64,000 nucleotides of DNA from Streptomyces sp. NBC_00239 (GTDB lineage: Bacteria > Actinomycetota > Actinomycetes > Streptomycetales > Streptomycetaceae). Below are positions 27,201-35,036 of this stretch, in pieces. Position 1 is the stretch's first letter, and each line of letters starts with the position of its first letter. The stretch is from positions 930,001-994,000 of the forward strand of contig NZ_CP108095.1 in NCBI RefSeq assembly GCF_036194065.1. The letters run 5' to 3'. A program made the translations under genes and the position numbers. The notes under the pieces are model-generated. The model searched no databases. It had not been told where the DNA came from and saw only the letters and a program-made list of their open reading frames with translations.

Positions 27201-29089
27201 GGCTGTTCAAGGGCGCCAACGGCACCAACGCCCTGTCGGCCCCGCGGCTGATCGGCAGGGGCGGCTGGTGGGACATGGACCTGGCGGCGCCCGGTGACAC
27301 CGGCAGCGTCTCCGGGCCCAAGGACGGGCTGCCGGACCTGTGGGCCCGGGACCGCCGGGACGGGCGGCTGTTCCCGTACCTCTCGCAGCGCGACGGCGAC
27401 GGGAAGCCGGTGTTCGCCGCGTACGGCAGCCGGGCGGCGGGTGCCATCCAGACCGAGCTGACCGATGCCCGGCACCACCGGGTCTCCAGCGACGGCGACA
27501 GTGACGGCGACGGCTTCGCGGACCTGTGGAGCATGGGCTTCGACGGGCGGATCACCACCTGGGAGGGCAGGGCTCCCGACGCGGACGGCGTGCGCTTCGG
27601 GCCGGCGAAGGTGCTGCGGGACAGCTCCACCACGGACTGGAACACCTGCCAGACCTTCAGCAGCGCCGAGACCGGCTCGCAGCCGGTCTGCGGGCCGATC
27701 CTGGCCAAGTACCTGACGGTGGGCGGGACCGGCTTCGGGCACCCGATGAACGCGCCCCAGGCCACACCGGTCCTGTACGGAAAGTACGTGCACTTCCGCA
27801 CCCCGGACGGGGGCACCGCGTCGATCTACTGGAGCCCGGAGACCGGGGCGCACGTGGTGCGCGGCGGCATACGCGGTCTGTGGGCGAACATGCGCTGGGA
27901 GAACAGCTACCTCGGCTTCCCCGTGTCGGACGAGTACGCGCAGACCAACGGCGCCCGCTCGGACTTCCAGGGCGGCTACATCCGCTGGAACGCCACCAAC
28001 GGCGAGCTCCAGGACCGTGCGTACGGTACCGGCCAGGGCACCGCACGCGTCTCGCTGGCCGGCGACTACAACGGCGACGGCCGCTCCGACCTCGCCACGA
28101 TCGTCGACTACGGCAGCTGCGGCTTCGGCTGGTGGACCCACCTGGGCACCCCGAACGGCGGCCTGGCCTCGCCCTCCGAGGCGTTCCGCGGCCCGGCCGG
28201 CCACTGGTGCGTGACCAGCGCCAAGTACGCGGCGGGCGACTTCAACGGCGACGGCCGTACCGACATCGGCGCCTTGTACCTCTACGGGGACAACTCGGTG
28301 AAGCTCATGAACTGGCTGGGCCAGCCGGACGGTTCGCTGGCGGCGGGACCCGACGGCTGGTCGCAGGCCTCGGGCTGGGACTGGTACCGCACGACCCTGT
28401 TCGCGGGCGACACGGACGGCGACCGGCGCGCCGAGCTGATCGCGATCTACGGGTACGCGGACGGCCGGATGGCGAACCACACGGCGAAGTTCCGCGATGC
28501 GACCGGCTTCGACGCGCCCGTGAAGGGCTTCGAGGAGACGCATCCCGGCTGGTGGTACTACGAGAACGCCAAGTACGCGGTCGGTGACGTCAACGGCGAC
28601 GGCCGGACCGACATCATCGCCCTGTACGTGTACGGCGACGGCGCGGTGCGCGTCTTCTCGGGCATCGCCCGGCCGGACGGCACCCACCCGGGCTTCGCCA
28701 CGTCCGGCTGGTCGGCTCCCGCCGGCTCCTGGCAGCTCGACCCGGTCAAGTTGACGGCGGGCGACACGAACGGCGACGGGCGCGCGGACCTGACGGCCCA
28801 GTACCGCTACGCCAACGGCCGGATGGGCGTCTTCCAGTTCCCCGGCGGCGCGGACGGCGCCCTGGGCACGCCGGAGATGACGGTCGACAGCGGGTACGGG
28901 GCCTGGGACGTCAACGCGGCCTGGCCGGTGAGCGGTGACGTGAACGGCGACGGCAAGGCCGACATGTCCACGGTCTACGACTACGGCAACGGCTCGTACG
29001 CGACGTTCACGTTCTTCGCCGACCGGAACGGCAAGTACACGTGGACGAACGTCCTCAAGAGCTGGACCGCGCCCGCGGGCACCTGGTAG
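24215..29089 (+). CDS. Large secreted DNRLRE-like / LGFP / FG-GAP (VCBS) repeat protein
   Basis: A 1624-residue exported protein, ATG 24215, with GGAG nine bases before. The signal peptide is FRWAAAAVLSLALALPTALP. A Gly-Ser-rich stretch follows, then a region typical of streptomycete wall proteins (GAWVPLDPTLVRAADGGWRP; YPVYIDPGWK) with a DNRLRE-like beta domain containing paired cysteines. A fibronectin-like part ends near DLTAPDTPTVTSTD. Residues about 1162-1262 contain an LGFP-like unit (GTGFGHPMNAPQATPVLYGK; NSYLGFPVSDEYAQTNGARS). From about residue 1280 six FG-GAP/VCBS blades follow, each with a calcium-loop motif such as GDFNGDGRTDIGALYLYGD or GDVNGDGKADMSTVYDYG. It is divergent from the RHS gene, sharing the 244-base gap 23971-24214. 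A cell-surface partner of the RHS protein is possible. Confidence 0.88.
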   Translation: MRAIHGRHRRPRTFRWAAAAVLSLALALPTALPAAAGRAQSATGAPGGAEKPGSGSDSGRGSGSGSGSVKSRSPKGTSYGNGPAKVTGGPSKAAGLKAPARQAAGPGVRASKAPSAPSAQAAASAKARRTGRPVPVPALTTETDTVVAKPDGSYALTRTTAPVRVRQSGAWVPLDPTLVRAADGGWRPRAALSGLSLSGGGRSPMARLTGQGGKQLELTWPTALPAPSVSGATATYREVLAGVDLAVTATADGGFTQVLVVKSAQAAKNPAVASYRMGMRTKGVGVRRRADGALAATDGAGREVFTSPPSVMWDSARRSAATAPKGAAEGPRDTGAARGAAGQDAPPPGAVKTASDIAGPGDTARTARVSAVPSAGSLAVAADTRLLTGPDTVYPVYIDPGWKQVWKGTQHWTWVQEGCPTATHYDDYANKYDMGVGNQRWATTCRGREHSFAQVESFNPAGKTVNFASFNAVQSYAADNTCANTHAVDLYWTGMIDGGTKWTAQPANLKYLGRASSNSAGGAGCTGGTNQTGWDITQLIRDEGWRAHLTFGLYGADETSSTSNGFKRYTRKSSPYPHSLPFLYVEYNSVPDAPRNLYVSPAPQNPTRGDCGWIGATNAATGGIGLHAIVTDPDGDNLGADFNLWDMTAGGTLREWGWIPNPAVPNGSQIDAMAGGLVDGHQYDWYVRGGDGFTSGPWSRGCSFSVDLTAPDTPTVTSTDFPPTGSPAAAQKTAGEQGAFTLHGTDPGNGSGLLRFEWSLNGPLPATGAQSVNVNGEGQAALTLPVTAWGTNVLRVRSVDRAGNRSPEYDYAFYAPDDPAAKTVLGDITKDGYVDLLVPDAVGGLRLYSKNRDPAAGGAPAGDAAGAPGGSWSGVDLTHRGGNGSYADDLWAHRPGDDSLYYYLNTANNAGPAANDNQYFTPAGGQRLSTTRPTAGCVNPFNTVDQTCGSEYAADWSRVRQVLAIGDVDGTQSPSTPRYDLITVEDDGTGRDANLWLFKGANGTNALSAPRLIGRGGWWDMDLAAPGDTGSVSGPKDGLPDLWARDRRDGRLFPYLSQRDGDGKPVFAAYGSRAAGAIQTELTDARHHRVSSDGDSDGDGFADLWSMGFDGRITTWEGRAPDADGVRFGPAKVLRDSSTTDWNTCQTFSSAETGSQPVCGPILAKYLTVGGTGFGHPMNAPQATPVLYGKYVHFRTPDGGTASIYWSPETGAHVVRGGIRGLWANMRWENSYLGFPVSDEYAQTNGARSDFQGGYIRWNATNGELQDRAYGTGQGTARVSLAGDYNGDGRSDLATIVDYGSCGFGWWTHLGTPNGGLASPSEAFRGPAGHWCVTSAKYAAGDFNGDGRTDIGALYLYGDNSVKLMNWLGQPDGSLAAGPDGWSQASGWDWYRTTLFAGDTDGDRRAELIAIYGYADGRMANHTAKFRDATGFDAPVKGFEETHPGWWYYENAKYAVGDVNGDGRTDIIALYVYGDGAVRVFSGIARPDGTHPGFATSGWSAPAGSWQLDPVKLTAGDTNGDGRADLTAQYRYANGRMGVFQFPGGADGALGTPEMTVDSGYGAWDVNAAWPVSGDVNGDGKADMSTVYDYGNGSYATFTFFADRNGKYTWTNVLKSWTAPAGTW

Positions 29090-29154
29090 CCGCGCGGCGG
29101 CAGGAAGAGCGGGGAGGCCGGGGGAAGGGAGAGCAGGAGGGGCGGCACGAGGCA

Positions 29155-29188
29155 GGGGCGGGCATCCGGTGGACCGGGTGCCCGCCCC
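29155..29188 (+). terminator. Terminator of the FG-GAP protein gene
   Basis: GGGGCGGGCA (29155-29164) pairs with TGCCCGCCCC (29179-29188); an inner CCGGT/ACCGG stem extends it. TCGTCGTTCCGCTTTTTGG follows, so a short T-run is present. Confidence 0.85.
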
Positions 29189-29263
29189 TCGTCGTTCCGC
29201 TTTTTGGCCGGCGATCTCGATTTCGCGACGCCGGAGGGGTGTACGGGGCTCCTGGACAGCTGG

Positions 29264-29278
29264 TAGGAAAGTTTCCTA
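29264..29278. promoter_or_regulatory. Chitosanase operator palindrome (CsnR-type box)
   Basis: TAGGAAAGTTTCCTA is a perfect 15-base palindrome 36 bases before the chitosanase start. It matches the known operator of GH46 chitosanase genes in actinomycetes, bound by the ROK-family repressor CsnR. No csnR gene lies in this window, so the regulator would act in trans. Confidence 0.8.
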
Positions 29279-29313
29279 ACAAGTTCGGGCTTTCCACTCC
29301 CTCTGGAGGCAAC

Positions 29314-30186
29314 GTGCCCACGCGCCACCGCAACACCACCGGCCGGCGGACCCGCATCGCCGTGCAGACCCTGCTCGGCGCGGCCCTGCTGACCGTGCCG
29401 GTCGCCGCCTACGCCGCGGACGACTCCGGCTCGCAGGCCGCTCCCCCTGCGGCCGTCGCCGCGCAGGCACGGGCGGCGGCGGGCCTGGACGACCCGGCGA
29501 AGAAGGAGATAGCCATGCAGCTCGTCTCCAGCGCCGAGAACTCCACGCTCAACTGGAAGGCCCAGTACAAGTACATCGAGGACATCGACGACGAACGCGG
29601 GTACACGGCGGGCATCATCGGTTTCTGTTCCGGTACCGGCGACATGCTGGACCTGGTCGAGCTCTACACCGCGCGCAAGCCCGGGAACGTCCTGGCCAAG
29701 TACCTGCCGGCCCTGCGCCGGGTGAACGGTTCCGATTCGCATTCCGGGCTCGACCCGAACTTCACCCGGGACTGGAAGACCGCCGCCGCGGACCCGGCCT
29801 TCCAGCAGGCCCAGAACGACGAGCGCGACCGCGTCTACTTCAACCCGTCCGTCTCGCAGGGCAAGACGGACGGCATCGGCGTCCTGGGGCAGTTCATGTA
29901 CTACGACGCCATCGTGATGCACGGTGACGGCACGGACCCGACGAGCTTCCGCAACATCCGCAAGAAGGCCCTCGCCAAGGCGAAGCCGCCGGCCCAGGGC
30001 GGCAACGAGACCGCCTACCTCAACGCCTTCCTCGACGCCCGGGTCTGGGCCATGAAGCAGGAGGAGGCGCACAGCGACACCAGCCGCGTCGACACCGCGC
30101 AGCGCGTCTTCCTCCGCAAGGGCAACCTCAACCTCAACCCCCCGCTGGACTGGAAGGTCTACGGCGACCCGTTCCACATCGGCTGA
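29314..30186 (+). CDS. csn: Secreted chitosanase, glycoside hydrolase family 46
   Basis: A 290-residue endo-chitosanase that cuts beta-1,4-glucosamine polymers outside the cell. GTG 29314 follows TGGAGG. The signal peptide runs RRTRIAVQTLLGAALLTVPV to an AYAAD cleavage site. The mature part begins near LDDPAKKEIAMQLVSSAENS. The catalytic pair is visible: glutamate in SSAENSTLNW and aspartate in YIEDIDDERGYTAGIIGFC. GTGDMLDLVELYTARKPGN and PLDWKVYGDPFHIG at the C-terminus are also typical of GH46. The operator at 29264-29278 implies induction by chitosan oligomers. A 13-bp terminator follows. It is monocistronic. Confidence 0.96.
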   Translation: MPTRHRNTTGRRTRIAVQTLLGAALLTVPVAAYAADDSGSQAAPPAAVAAQARAAAGLDDPAKKEIAMQLVSSAENSTLNWKAQYKYIEDIDDERGYTAGIIGFCSGTGDMLDLVELYTARKPGNVLAKYLPALRRVNGSDSHSGLDPNFTRDWKTAAADPAFQQAQNDERDRVYFNPSVSQGKTDGIGVLGQFMYYDAIVMHGDGTDPTSFRNIRKKALAKAKPPAQGGNETAYLNAFLDARVWAMKQEEAHSDTSRVDTAQRVFLRKGNLNLNPPLDWKVYGDPFHIG

Positions 30187-30224
30187 GCCCCCGGCCCCGC
30201 CCCGGCGGGCCCCCGGGCGTGACG

Positions 30225-30259
30225 GGCGGGTGCGGCAAGCCCCCCGTGCCGCACCCGCC
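30225..30259. terminator. Terminator between convergent csn and ABC permease genes
   Basis: GGCGGGTGCGGCA and TGCCGCACCCGCC make a perfect 13-bp stem with a 9-base loop. Confidence 0.8.
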
Positions 30260-30319
30260 GGCGCGCCCGCCGGAACCGGGCCGCCGGGGCCCAGGTGCCC
30301 CTCCCCCGCGCCGCCGGTG

Positions 30320-32992
30320 TCAGCCGGTGCGCAGGACCCGGCGGGCGGGGAGGGCGGTCGCGGCGAGGCCGAGGGCGAGGACGGCCGCGGCCATGGATCC
30401 GTACACGAGCGGCGGGATGTGCGGGGGCGCCTCCGTGACCGCCCGGGTGAGGGGGTAGAGCGTCGCCAGTGCGATGGCGGAGCCGAGGGCGATGCCCGAG
30501 ACGGTGACCAGCAGGGCCTCCCAGCGGAGCATGCCGAGCACCTGGCGGCGGGTGGAGCCGATGAGGCGGAGCATGCCGAGTTCGCGGCGCCGGTCCAGGA
30601 CGGTCATGGCCAGCGTGTTGGCCGCGGCCACGGCGGCGAAGCCCCCGAGTACGGCCGCCATGGTGGTGTTCACCCAGGCGTTGACCTTGCGTTCGGTGCT
30701 CTGGGCGGTGCTCCAGCCGGCCCGGTCGGTGGCCGGGCCGATCGCGGGGTCGGGCAACGGGCCGCCCTTGACCAGCAGTTCGGTCGGGAACAGGGAGGTG
30801 GCGTGCCCCTGCAGGTCGCTCACCGGCAGGGTGACCTGCCCGAAGCCGAGGCCGCGGCCGTAGACGGCGGTGACGGTCGGGGTCGCCGCGGTGCCGTCCG
30901 GGAGCCGGATCCGCAGCCGGTCCCCCGTCCCCACGCCCGCCGTGTCCGCGAGCGCCCGGTCGATGGCGACGGTGCCCGGGCGGACCGCGGCGAGGGAGCC
31001 CTGCCGGACATCGAGGTCCAGGACGTGGGCGAGGGCGGACGGCGGCCCGCCGAACGCCTGGGCGCCGACGGGATCGTGCCGGCGATCGGGTCCCGATCCG
31101 ACCTGTACGAGGAGTCCGGTGCGGGTGACGGGGACGACGGCCGTGGCTCCGGGCACCTCGGTGCGGGTGGGGGCGGTGACGACGTGGTCGGCGAGCAGGC
31201 CGGCCTGCTGCTGGTCCCGGGTCGCCCGGTCCTCGCTGGTGTGCAGGAAGACGAGGGTGGAGGAGAAGGCCACGGCGAGCACGATGGGGGTGATCGCGGA
31301 GGCCAGTCTCCGGGCGTTCGTCAGGGAGTTGGCGGCGGCGAGACCGGCGGCCGGGCCGGCCGCGCGCAGCGGCAGCCCGAAGAGGAAGGCGCACAGCCGG
31401 GCGATCAGCGGGCCGAGCAGGGCGACGGCGAGCATGAACAGCATGACCACGCCGAGCGCGGCGTTCGCGGAGTCCTCACCGGACGAGGCGGCGGCCAGGC
31501 CGGAGCAGGCGATCCCGCCGCCGAGGGCGGCCAGGCCGAGGGGGGTGCGGATCCAGCCCGGCCGGACCCGTTCCACGGCAGCGGCGGCGAGGGCCAGACC
31601 GGGCCGGATCCGCGCCGGCCGGCGGGCGGCGGCCCAGCCGGCGAGCAGGGCGGTCAGGAGGCCGAGGGCCACGGCCGAGACGAGCGGGATCCAGCCGACG
31701 GCGAGCTGGACCTGCTCGGGGACGGCTCCCTTGTCCTTGAGGCGGCCCACCCACCAGGCGGCCAGCGCCGTGCCGGGCAGGCAGCCGAGCAGGCCCGCGG
31801 CGGGTGCGACGAGCAGGGCCTCGGTGGCGACGGTACGGCGGATCTGCCGCGGGGTGGCGCCGACCGCACGCAGCAGCGCGAACTCGCGGGACCGCTGGCC
31901 GACGCCGAGGGCGACGGTGCCGGCGGCGGTGAACACGGCGACCATGGTGGCGACTCCGCCGAAGGAGCCGCCGATGCCCGTGAGGACCTCCTTGGCGGCG
32001 GCGAGCCGGCTGTCGAGGACGCGGGCGTCGCCGGTCAGCACGCGGGCGCCGGTGCCGTCGAGGGCGGCGCGGGCCCGGTCGGCGAGCGCCTGCGCGTCGG
32101 TGCCGGGGCGCGGGAACAGCGCGATGGCGTCGAGGGCCTTCGGGTGTCCGGCGAGGGCGGCCGCCTGCGAGTCGGCGAACCACAGGCCGGGCCGGTCGGC
32201 GTACCCGGCGACACGGAACTCGCGGGTACCGGCGGGGGTTTCGAGAGTGACTTGCGCGGTCGGGCGGACGGTCCCGGCGGTCCCGGCCTGACCGGTCGCA
32301 CGGGCGGCCCCGTTCGACCCGGCGGAGCCGGCGGACCCGTTCGGTTTGGTCGAGCCGTCCGGCTTGGTCGAGCCGGTCGACCCGTTCGGACCCGCCGCGT
32401 CCCCGGTCGGGCGCCCGAGGACGACCTCGCCCGGGTGGGGCGTGCGGCCGGAGGTCAGGCTGGCGCCGGTGAAGGCGGCCGAGCCCCAGCCGGCCGCCTG
32501 CTGGACGCCCGCGGAGGTGCGCACGGGGAAGGTGACGTCGGGGACGGCCCGGCCGAGGGGCGCCAGCCGGCCGAGCAGGGCGGCGTCGACCCGGGCCCGG
32601 TCCGGGACCGGCCGGGAGTCGGTGTGGGCCTCCTCGCCGCGGCCGACCCGCAGGTGGACCTCCTGGTCGGCGGCGACGACCACGGGCACGTCGGCGTACC
32701 GGGTGGGCGGGACGGTCGCGCGGATTCCGGTCTCCAGGAGGATGCCGCAGGCGGAGACGACGGTGACGGCCATCAGGAGCGCGACGAAGGTCCCGACGAA
32801 GGCGGCGGGCCGGAAACGGACGGCGGCCCGCGCGAGCCCGTTGGGGCGGCGGCGGCCCGAGCGCCTTGCGGTTCCGGGTGCTGGAAGGGGGCCCGTACGG
32901 GTACCCCTACGGGGTCCCTCACCCCCGCCCGGCGGCTCGCTTCCGGCCCGGTCCGTGCGGTCGTCCGTGTCGCCGGGCGCGTGGCGGTTCAT
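30320..32992 (-). CDS. ABC transporter permease, FtsX/MacB type (two-module, 890 residues)
   Basis: A large permease with the duplicated FtsX layout: an N-terminal membrane anchor (AFVGTFVALLMAVTVVSACG), a long extracytoplasmic domain, three membrane segments near the middle (GGVATMVAVFTAAGTVALGV; then EALLVAPAAGLLGCLPGTAL), a second anchor and periplasm-like domain, and three C-terminal segments (MAAVLGGFAAVAAANTLAMT; LGMLRLIGSTRRQVLGMLRW). A Ser/Gly/Asn-rich insert (GSTGSTKPDGSTKPNGSAG) interrupts the first outer domain. The first 45 residues are charged and cytosolic. ATG 32992 overlaps the ATPase stop (ATGA), so the pair is translationally coupled. The family exports lipids, peptides or antibiotics, or acts mechanically on the envelope; the substrate is unknown. 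Confidence 0.9.
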   Translation of the reverse strand: MNRHAPGDTDDRTDRAGSEPPGGGEGPRRGTRTGPLPAPGTARRSGRRRPNGLARAAVRFRPAAFVGTFVALLMAVTVVSACGILLETGIRATVPPTRYADVPVVVAADQEVHLRVGRGEEAHTDSRPVPDRARVDAALLGRLAPLGRAVPDVTFPVRTSAGVQQAAGWGSAAFTGASLTSGRTPHPGEVVLGRPTGDAAGPNGSTGSTKPDGSTKPNGSAGSAGSNGAARATGQAGTAGTVRPTAQVTLETPAGTREFRVAGYADRPGLWFADSQAAALAGHPKALDAIALFPRPGTDAQALADRARAALDGTGARVLTGDARVLDSRLAAAKEVLTGIGGSFGGVATMVAVFTAAGTVALGVGQRSREFALLRAVGATPRQIRRTVATEALLVAPAAGLLGCLPGTALAAWWVGRLKDKGAVPEQVQLAVGWIPLVSAVALGLLTALLAGWAAARRPARIRPGLALAAAAVERVRPGWIRTPLGLAALGGGIACSGLAAASSGEDSANAALGVVMLFMLAVALLGPLIARLCAFLFGLPLRAAGPAAGLAAANSLTNARRLASAITPIVLAVAFSSTLVFLHTSEDRATRDQQQAGLLADHVVTAPTRTEVPGATAVVPVTRTGLLVQVGSGPDRRHDPVGAQAFGGPPSALAHVLDLDVRQGSLAAVRPGTVAIDRALADTAGVGTGDRLRIRLPDGTAATPTVTAVYGRGLGFGQVTLPVSDLQGHATSLFPTELLVKGGPLPDPAIGPATDRAGWSTAQSTERKVNAWVNTTMAAVLGGFAAVAAANTLAMTVLDRRRELGMLRLIGSTRRQVLGMLRWEALLVTVSGIALGSAIALATLYPLTRAVTEAPPHIPPLVYGSMAAAVLALGLAATALPARRVLRTG

Positions 32993-33894
32993 GCCGCGGC
33001 CCCCAGGTGCGGCCGGGCGGTCAGCGCGGCCATGCGGGCGGCCACGGTCGCAGCGGTGCTGCGGGGCAGGCGGTCCGCGAGGGCGCCGTCCGCGAGGAAC
33101 AGGACCTGGTCCGCGTGGGCGGCCGCGGACGGGTCGTGGGTGACCATGACGACGGTCGCGCCGAGCGCGTCCACCGCCCGGCGCAGCAGGGCGAGCACCT
33201 CCGCGGCGGTGGTGGTGTCCAGCGCGCCGGTGGGCTCGTCGGCGAAGACCACGTCCGGGTCGGTGACCAGGGCGCGGGCGATGGCGACCCGCTGCTGCTG
33301 GCCGCCGGACAGTTCGGCGGGCCGGCGGCCGCCCTTGCCGCCCAGGCCGACCTGGTCGAGGAGGACGCCGGCCCGGCGGTGGTCCTGGCGGCCGCCGGCC
33401 AGCCGCAGCGGCAGCAGCACGTTCTGCTCGACGGTGAGCGAGGGCAGCAGGTTGAAGGCCTGGAACACGAACCCGAGCCGGGTCCTGCGCAGTTCGGTCA
33501 GCTGGTTCTCGCCCATGCCGGTGATCTCGGTGCCGCCGAGGCGTACGGAGCCGGCCGTGGGGCGGTCCAGTCCGGCCGCGCACTGCAGGAAGGTGGACTT
33601 GCCGGAGCCGGAAGGGCCCATCACGGCGGTGAAGGTGCCGCGCGGGAGGGTCAGGTCGATCCCCCGGAGCGCGTGCACGGTGCCGGAGCCGCGCCCGTAA
33701 TGGCGGCGCACGCCGCGCAGTTCGACCGCCGCCTCCAGCGCCCCGGGCGTCCCGGGCACTCCGATCGCCCCGAGCGCCCCGGCCGGCCCTCGCGACCCGT
33801 TCGACACGTGCGACCCGTGCACCTCGTACGCCTCCTGCGCCCGTGCCGCGCTCCGCTCCTCGTCGCGCCGCCGTGCGTTCCTCCGCAGGCCCAT
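32989..33894 (-). CDS. ABC transporter ATP-binding protein, MacB/LolD type
   Basis: About 301 residues. Walker A is GPSGSGKSTFLQCAAGLD, the Q-loop lies in FVFQAFNLLPSLTVEQNVLL, the signature motif is AELSGGQQQRVAIARALVTD, Walker B is VVFADEPTGALD and the switch histidine is in VVMVTHDPSAAAHADQV. These match the LolD/MacB/FtsE group, which works with FtsX-type permeases such as the one downstream. The first 60 residues are unusually long, charged and Gly/Ala rich. I used ATG 33894; a GTG at 33954 would add 20 residues, and neither has a strong ribosome site. No two-component genes are adjacent, although many such exporters have them. Confidence 0.9.
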   Translation of the reverse strand: MGLRRNARRRDEERSAARAQEAYEVHGSHVSNGSRGPAGALGAIGVPGTPGALEAAVELRGVRRHYGRGSGTVHALRGIDLTLPRGTFTAVMGPSGSGKSTFLQCAAGLDRPTAGSVRLGGTEITGMGENQLTELRRTRLGFVFQAFNLLPSLTVEQNVLLPLRLAGGRQDHRRAGVLLDQVGLGGKGGRRPAELSGGQQQRVAIARALVTDPDVVFADEPTGALDTTTAAEVLALLRRAVDALGATVVMVTHDPSAAAHADQVLFLADGALADRLPRSTAATVAARMAALTARPHLGAAA

Positions 33895-34235
33895 GGGGTG
33901 CCCCGCCTTCGTGTTCCGTGCTGTGTGGGTGGCCGCCGGGCCGAAGTCCGGCACGAACGAACCTACGGATCACGGGGCGGGCCCCACGATGGCGGAACCA
34001 GGTGGATCAAAGGTGGGGCAAACCCCACCCCCGGCCGGGTGGTGCCCCGTAGGGATCGGCTCGGATCGGCTCCCCGCCCCCGGGCCGGCGTCGGTGGCGA
34101 CATGCGCCGCCTTGCTCGACCCTTAGGCCGAACGGGTGAATGGAGGGTTCTCTGGATCGCGCCTCCAGCCGCCTGTCCGACCATGGCGCCTGCACGGGAC
34201 CTCGTGCGTGGAGAGCATGCGAGAGAGGCGAGTCT
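33895..34235. other. Divergent intergenic region, no gene seen
   Basis: This 341-base gap holds the promoters of the leftward ABC operon and the rightward ferredoxin. I saw no convincing dyad, RNA or small ORF in it beyond possible N-terminal extensions of the two genes. Confidence 0.5.
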
Positions 34236-34436
34236 GTGGGTATTCGAGTCAGCATCGACGGCGATGTGTGTATCGGCGCCGGGATGTGCGCGCTGACGGC
34301 TCCTTCGGTGTTCGACCAGGACGACGACGGGGTGGGCATCGTCCGGCCCGGCCGGGAGGACGGCGGGGGCGACCCGCTCGTGAAGCAGTCCGCCCGCGGG
34401 TGCCCGGTCCAGGCCATCACGGTCGAGGAGGGCTGA
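34236..34436 (+). CDS. Small [3Fe-4S]-type ferredoxin
   Basis: A 66-residue electron carrier. GTG 34236 follows GAGAGAGGCGAG. The cluster ligands are CIGAGMC (Cys-x5-Cys) near the N-terminus and the Cys-Pro in ARGCPVQAITVEE at the end, the pattern of the ferredoxins that feed streptomycete cytochromes P450. The acidic middle (SVFDQDDDGVGIVRPGREDG) is also typical. A P450 gene lies 1.7 kb downstream on the same strand, with an O-methyltransferase between, so it is the obvious electron donor for that enzyme. It is separated from those genes by a small membrane-protein gene on the other strand, so a single transcript is unlikely. Confidence 0.92.
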   Translation: MGIRVSIDGDVCIGAGMCALTAPSVFDQDDDGVGIVRPGREDGGGDPLVKQSARGCPVQAITVEEG

Positions 34437-34447
34437 GCCCGGAGCGG

Positions 34448-34672
34448 TTACCGCCCGGGGCTGATGGTGGCGTGGTAGTCGCCGGCGCCGATCGCGGCGG
34501 CGGCCACGAGAGCCATGGCGACGGCGGCTTCGGTGTTGCCCTGCACGCCGAGGAGCGCCGAAGCGCCGACCGAGACGAACGTGGTGATGCCGGTGAGCCT
34601 GCGCAGCGCCTTGGCACGCGGGTTCGGTGTCGGGGGCTGCACCTCGGCTGGGATGCTGTCGGTCGAGGTCAT
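34448..34672 (-). CDS. Small hydrophobic membrane protein, unknown function
   Basis: A 74-residue product starting at ATG 34672, with GGAGAC about 11 bases upstream. After a polar N-terminus (MTSTDSIPAEVQPPTPNPRA) there is a positively charged turn and two hydrophobic segments: LTGITTFVSVGASALLGV and NTEAAVAMALVAAAAIGAGD. A hairpin of two membrane helices is likely, with the N-terminus inside. Codon use is normal for the region. It sits on the opposite strand inside the ferredoxin-methyltransferase-P450 cluster. I recognise no family. Confidence 0.65.
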   Translation of the reverse strand: MTSTDSIPAEVQPPTPNPRAKALRRLTGITTFVSVGASALLGVQGNTEAAVAMALVAAAAIGAGDYHATISPGR

Positions 34673-35036
34673 GGTGCGCCAGGTCTCCTTTGCTCGCGCC
34701 GACGGCCGACGCCGGCCGCGGGCGGGCCCGCTGTGCGCCGGCCCGGTGACGGCCCGCGTCGCGGCGGCCCGCCCCCGCCGTTCGAGGTGCCGCTCAGGAT
34801 CTCCCACTCTACGTCCCCACTTTGGCACCTTCACCCCTCATGCGGCAGTCAACATCCCCGTCCCGCACCTGAACTGAGCCATGGGGCCCGTTCTCGCGCG
34901 GTGCCGGCCCGGCTCCCTTCGCCGTACGCCGACGACACACCTCCCGTACCCGGTTGGGCAATTCGGAAGATGTGTTCGAGCGGACGCGGAAGGAGCATGG
35001 ACCGACCGACTGTGCACATGAGCGAGGGAGAAGACT
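34673..35036. other. Divergent intergenic region between membrane-protein and methyltransferase genes
   Basis: A 364-base gap that must hold two promoters. A 16-codon ATG frame at 34997-35047 overlaps the methyltransferase start, but its GGAAGGAG lies only one base before the ATG, so I do not call it. Nothing else is supported. Confidence 0.45.

Noticed and set aside
21923..28687. An open frame of about 2250 codons on the minus strand across the RHS and FG-GAP genes
   Set aside because: It is antisense to a gene with clear domain motifs, runs across a divergent promoter region, and its translation is Arg/Pro/Gly/Val-rich with no family motif. It is a high-GC artefact.
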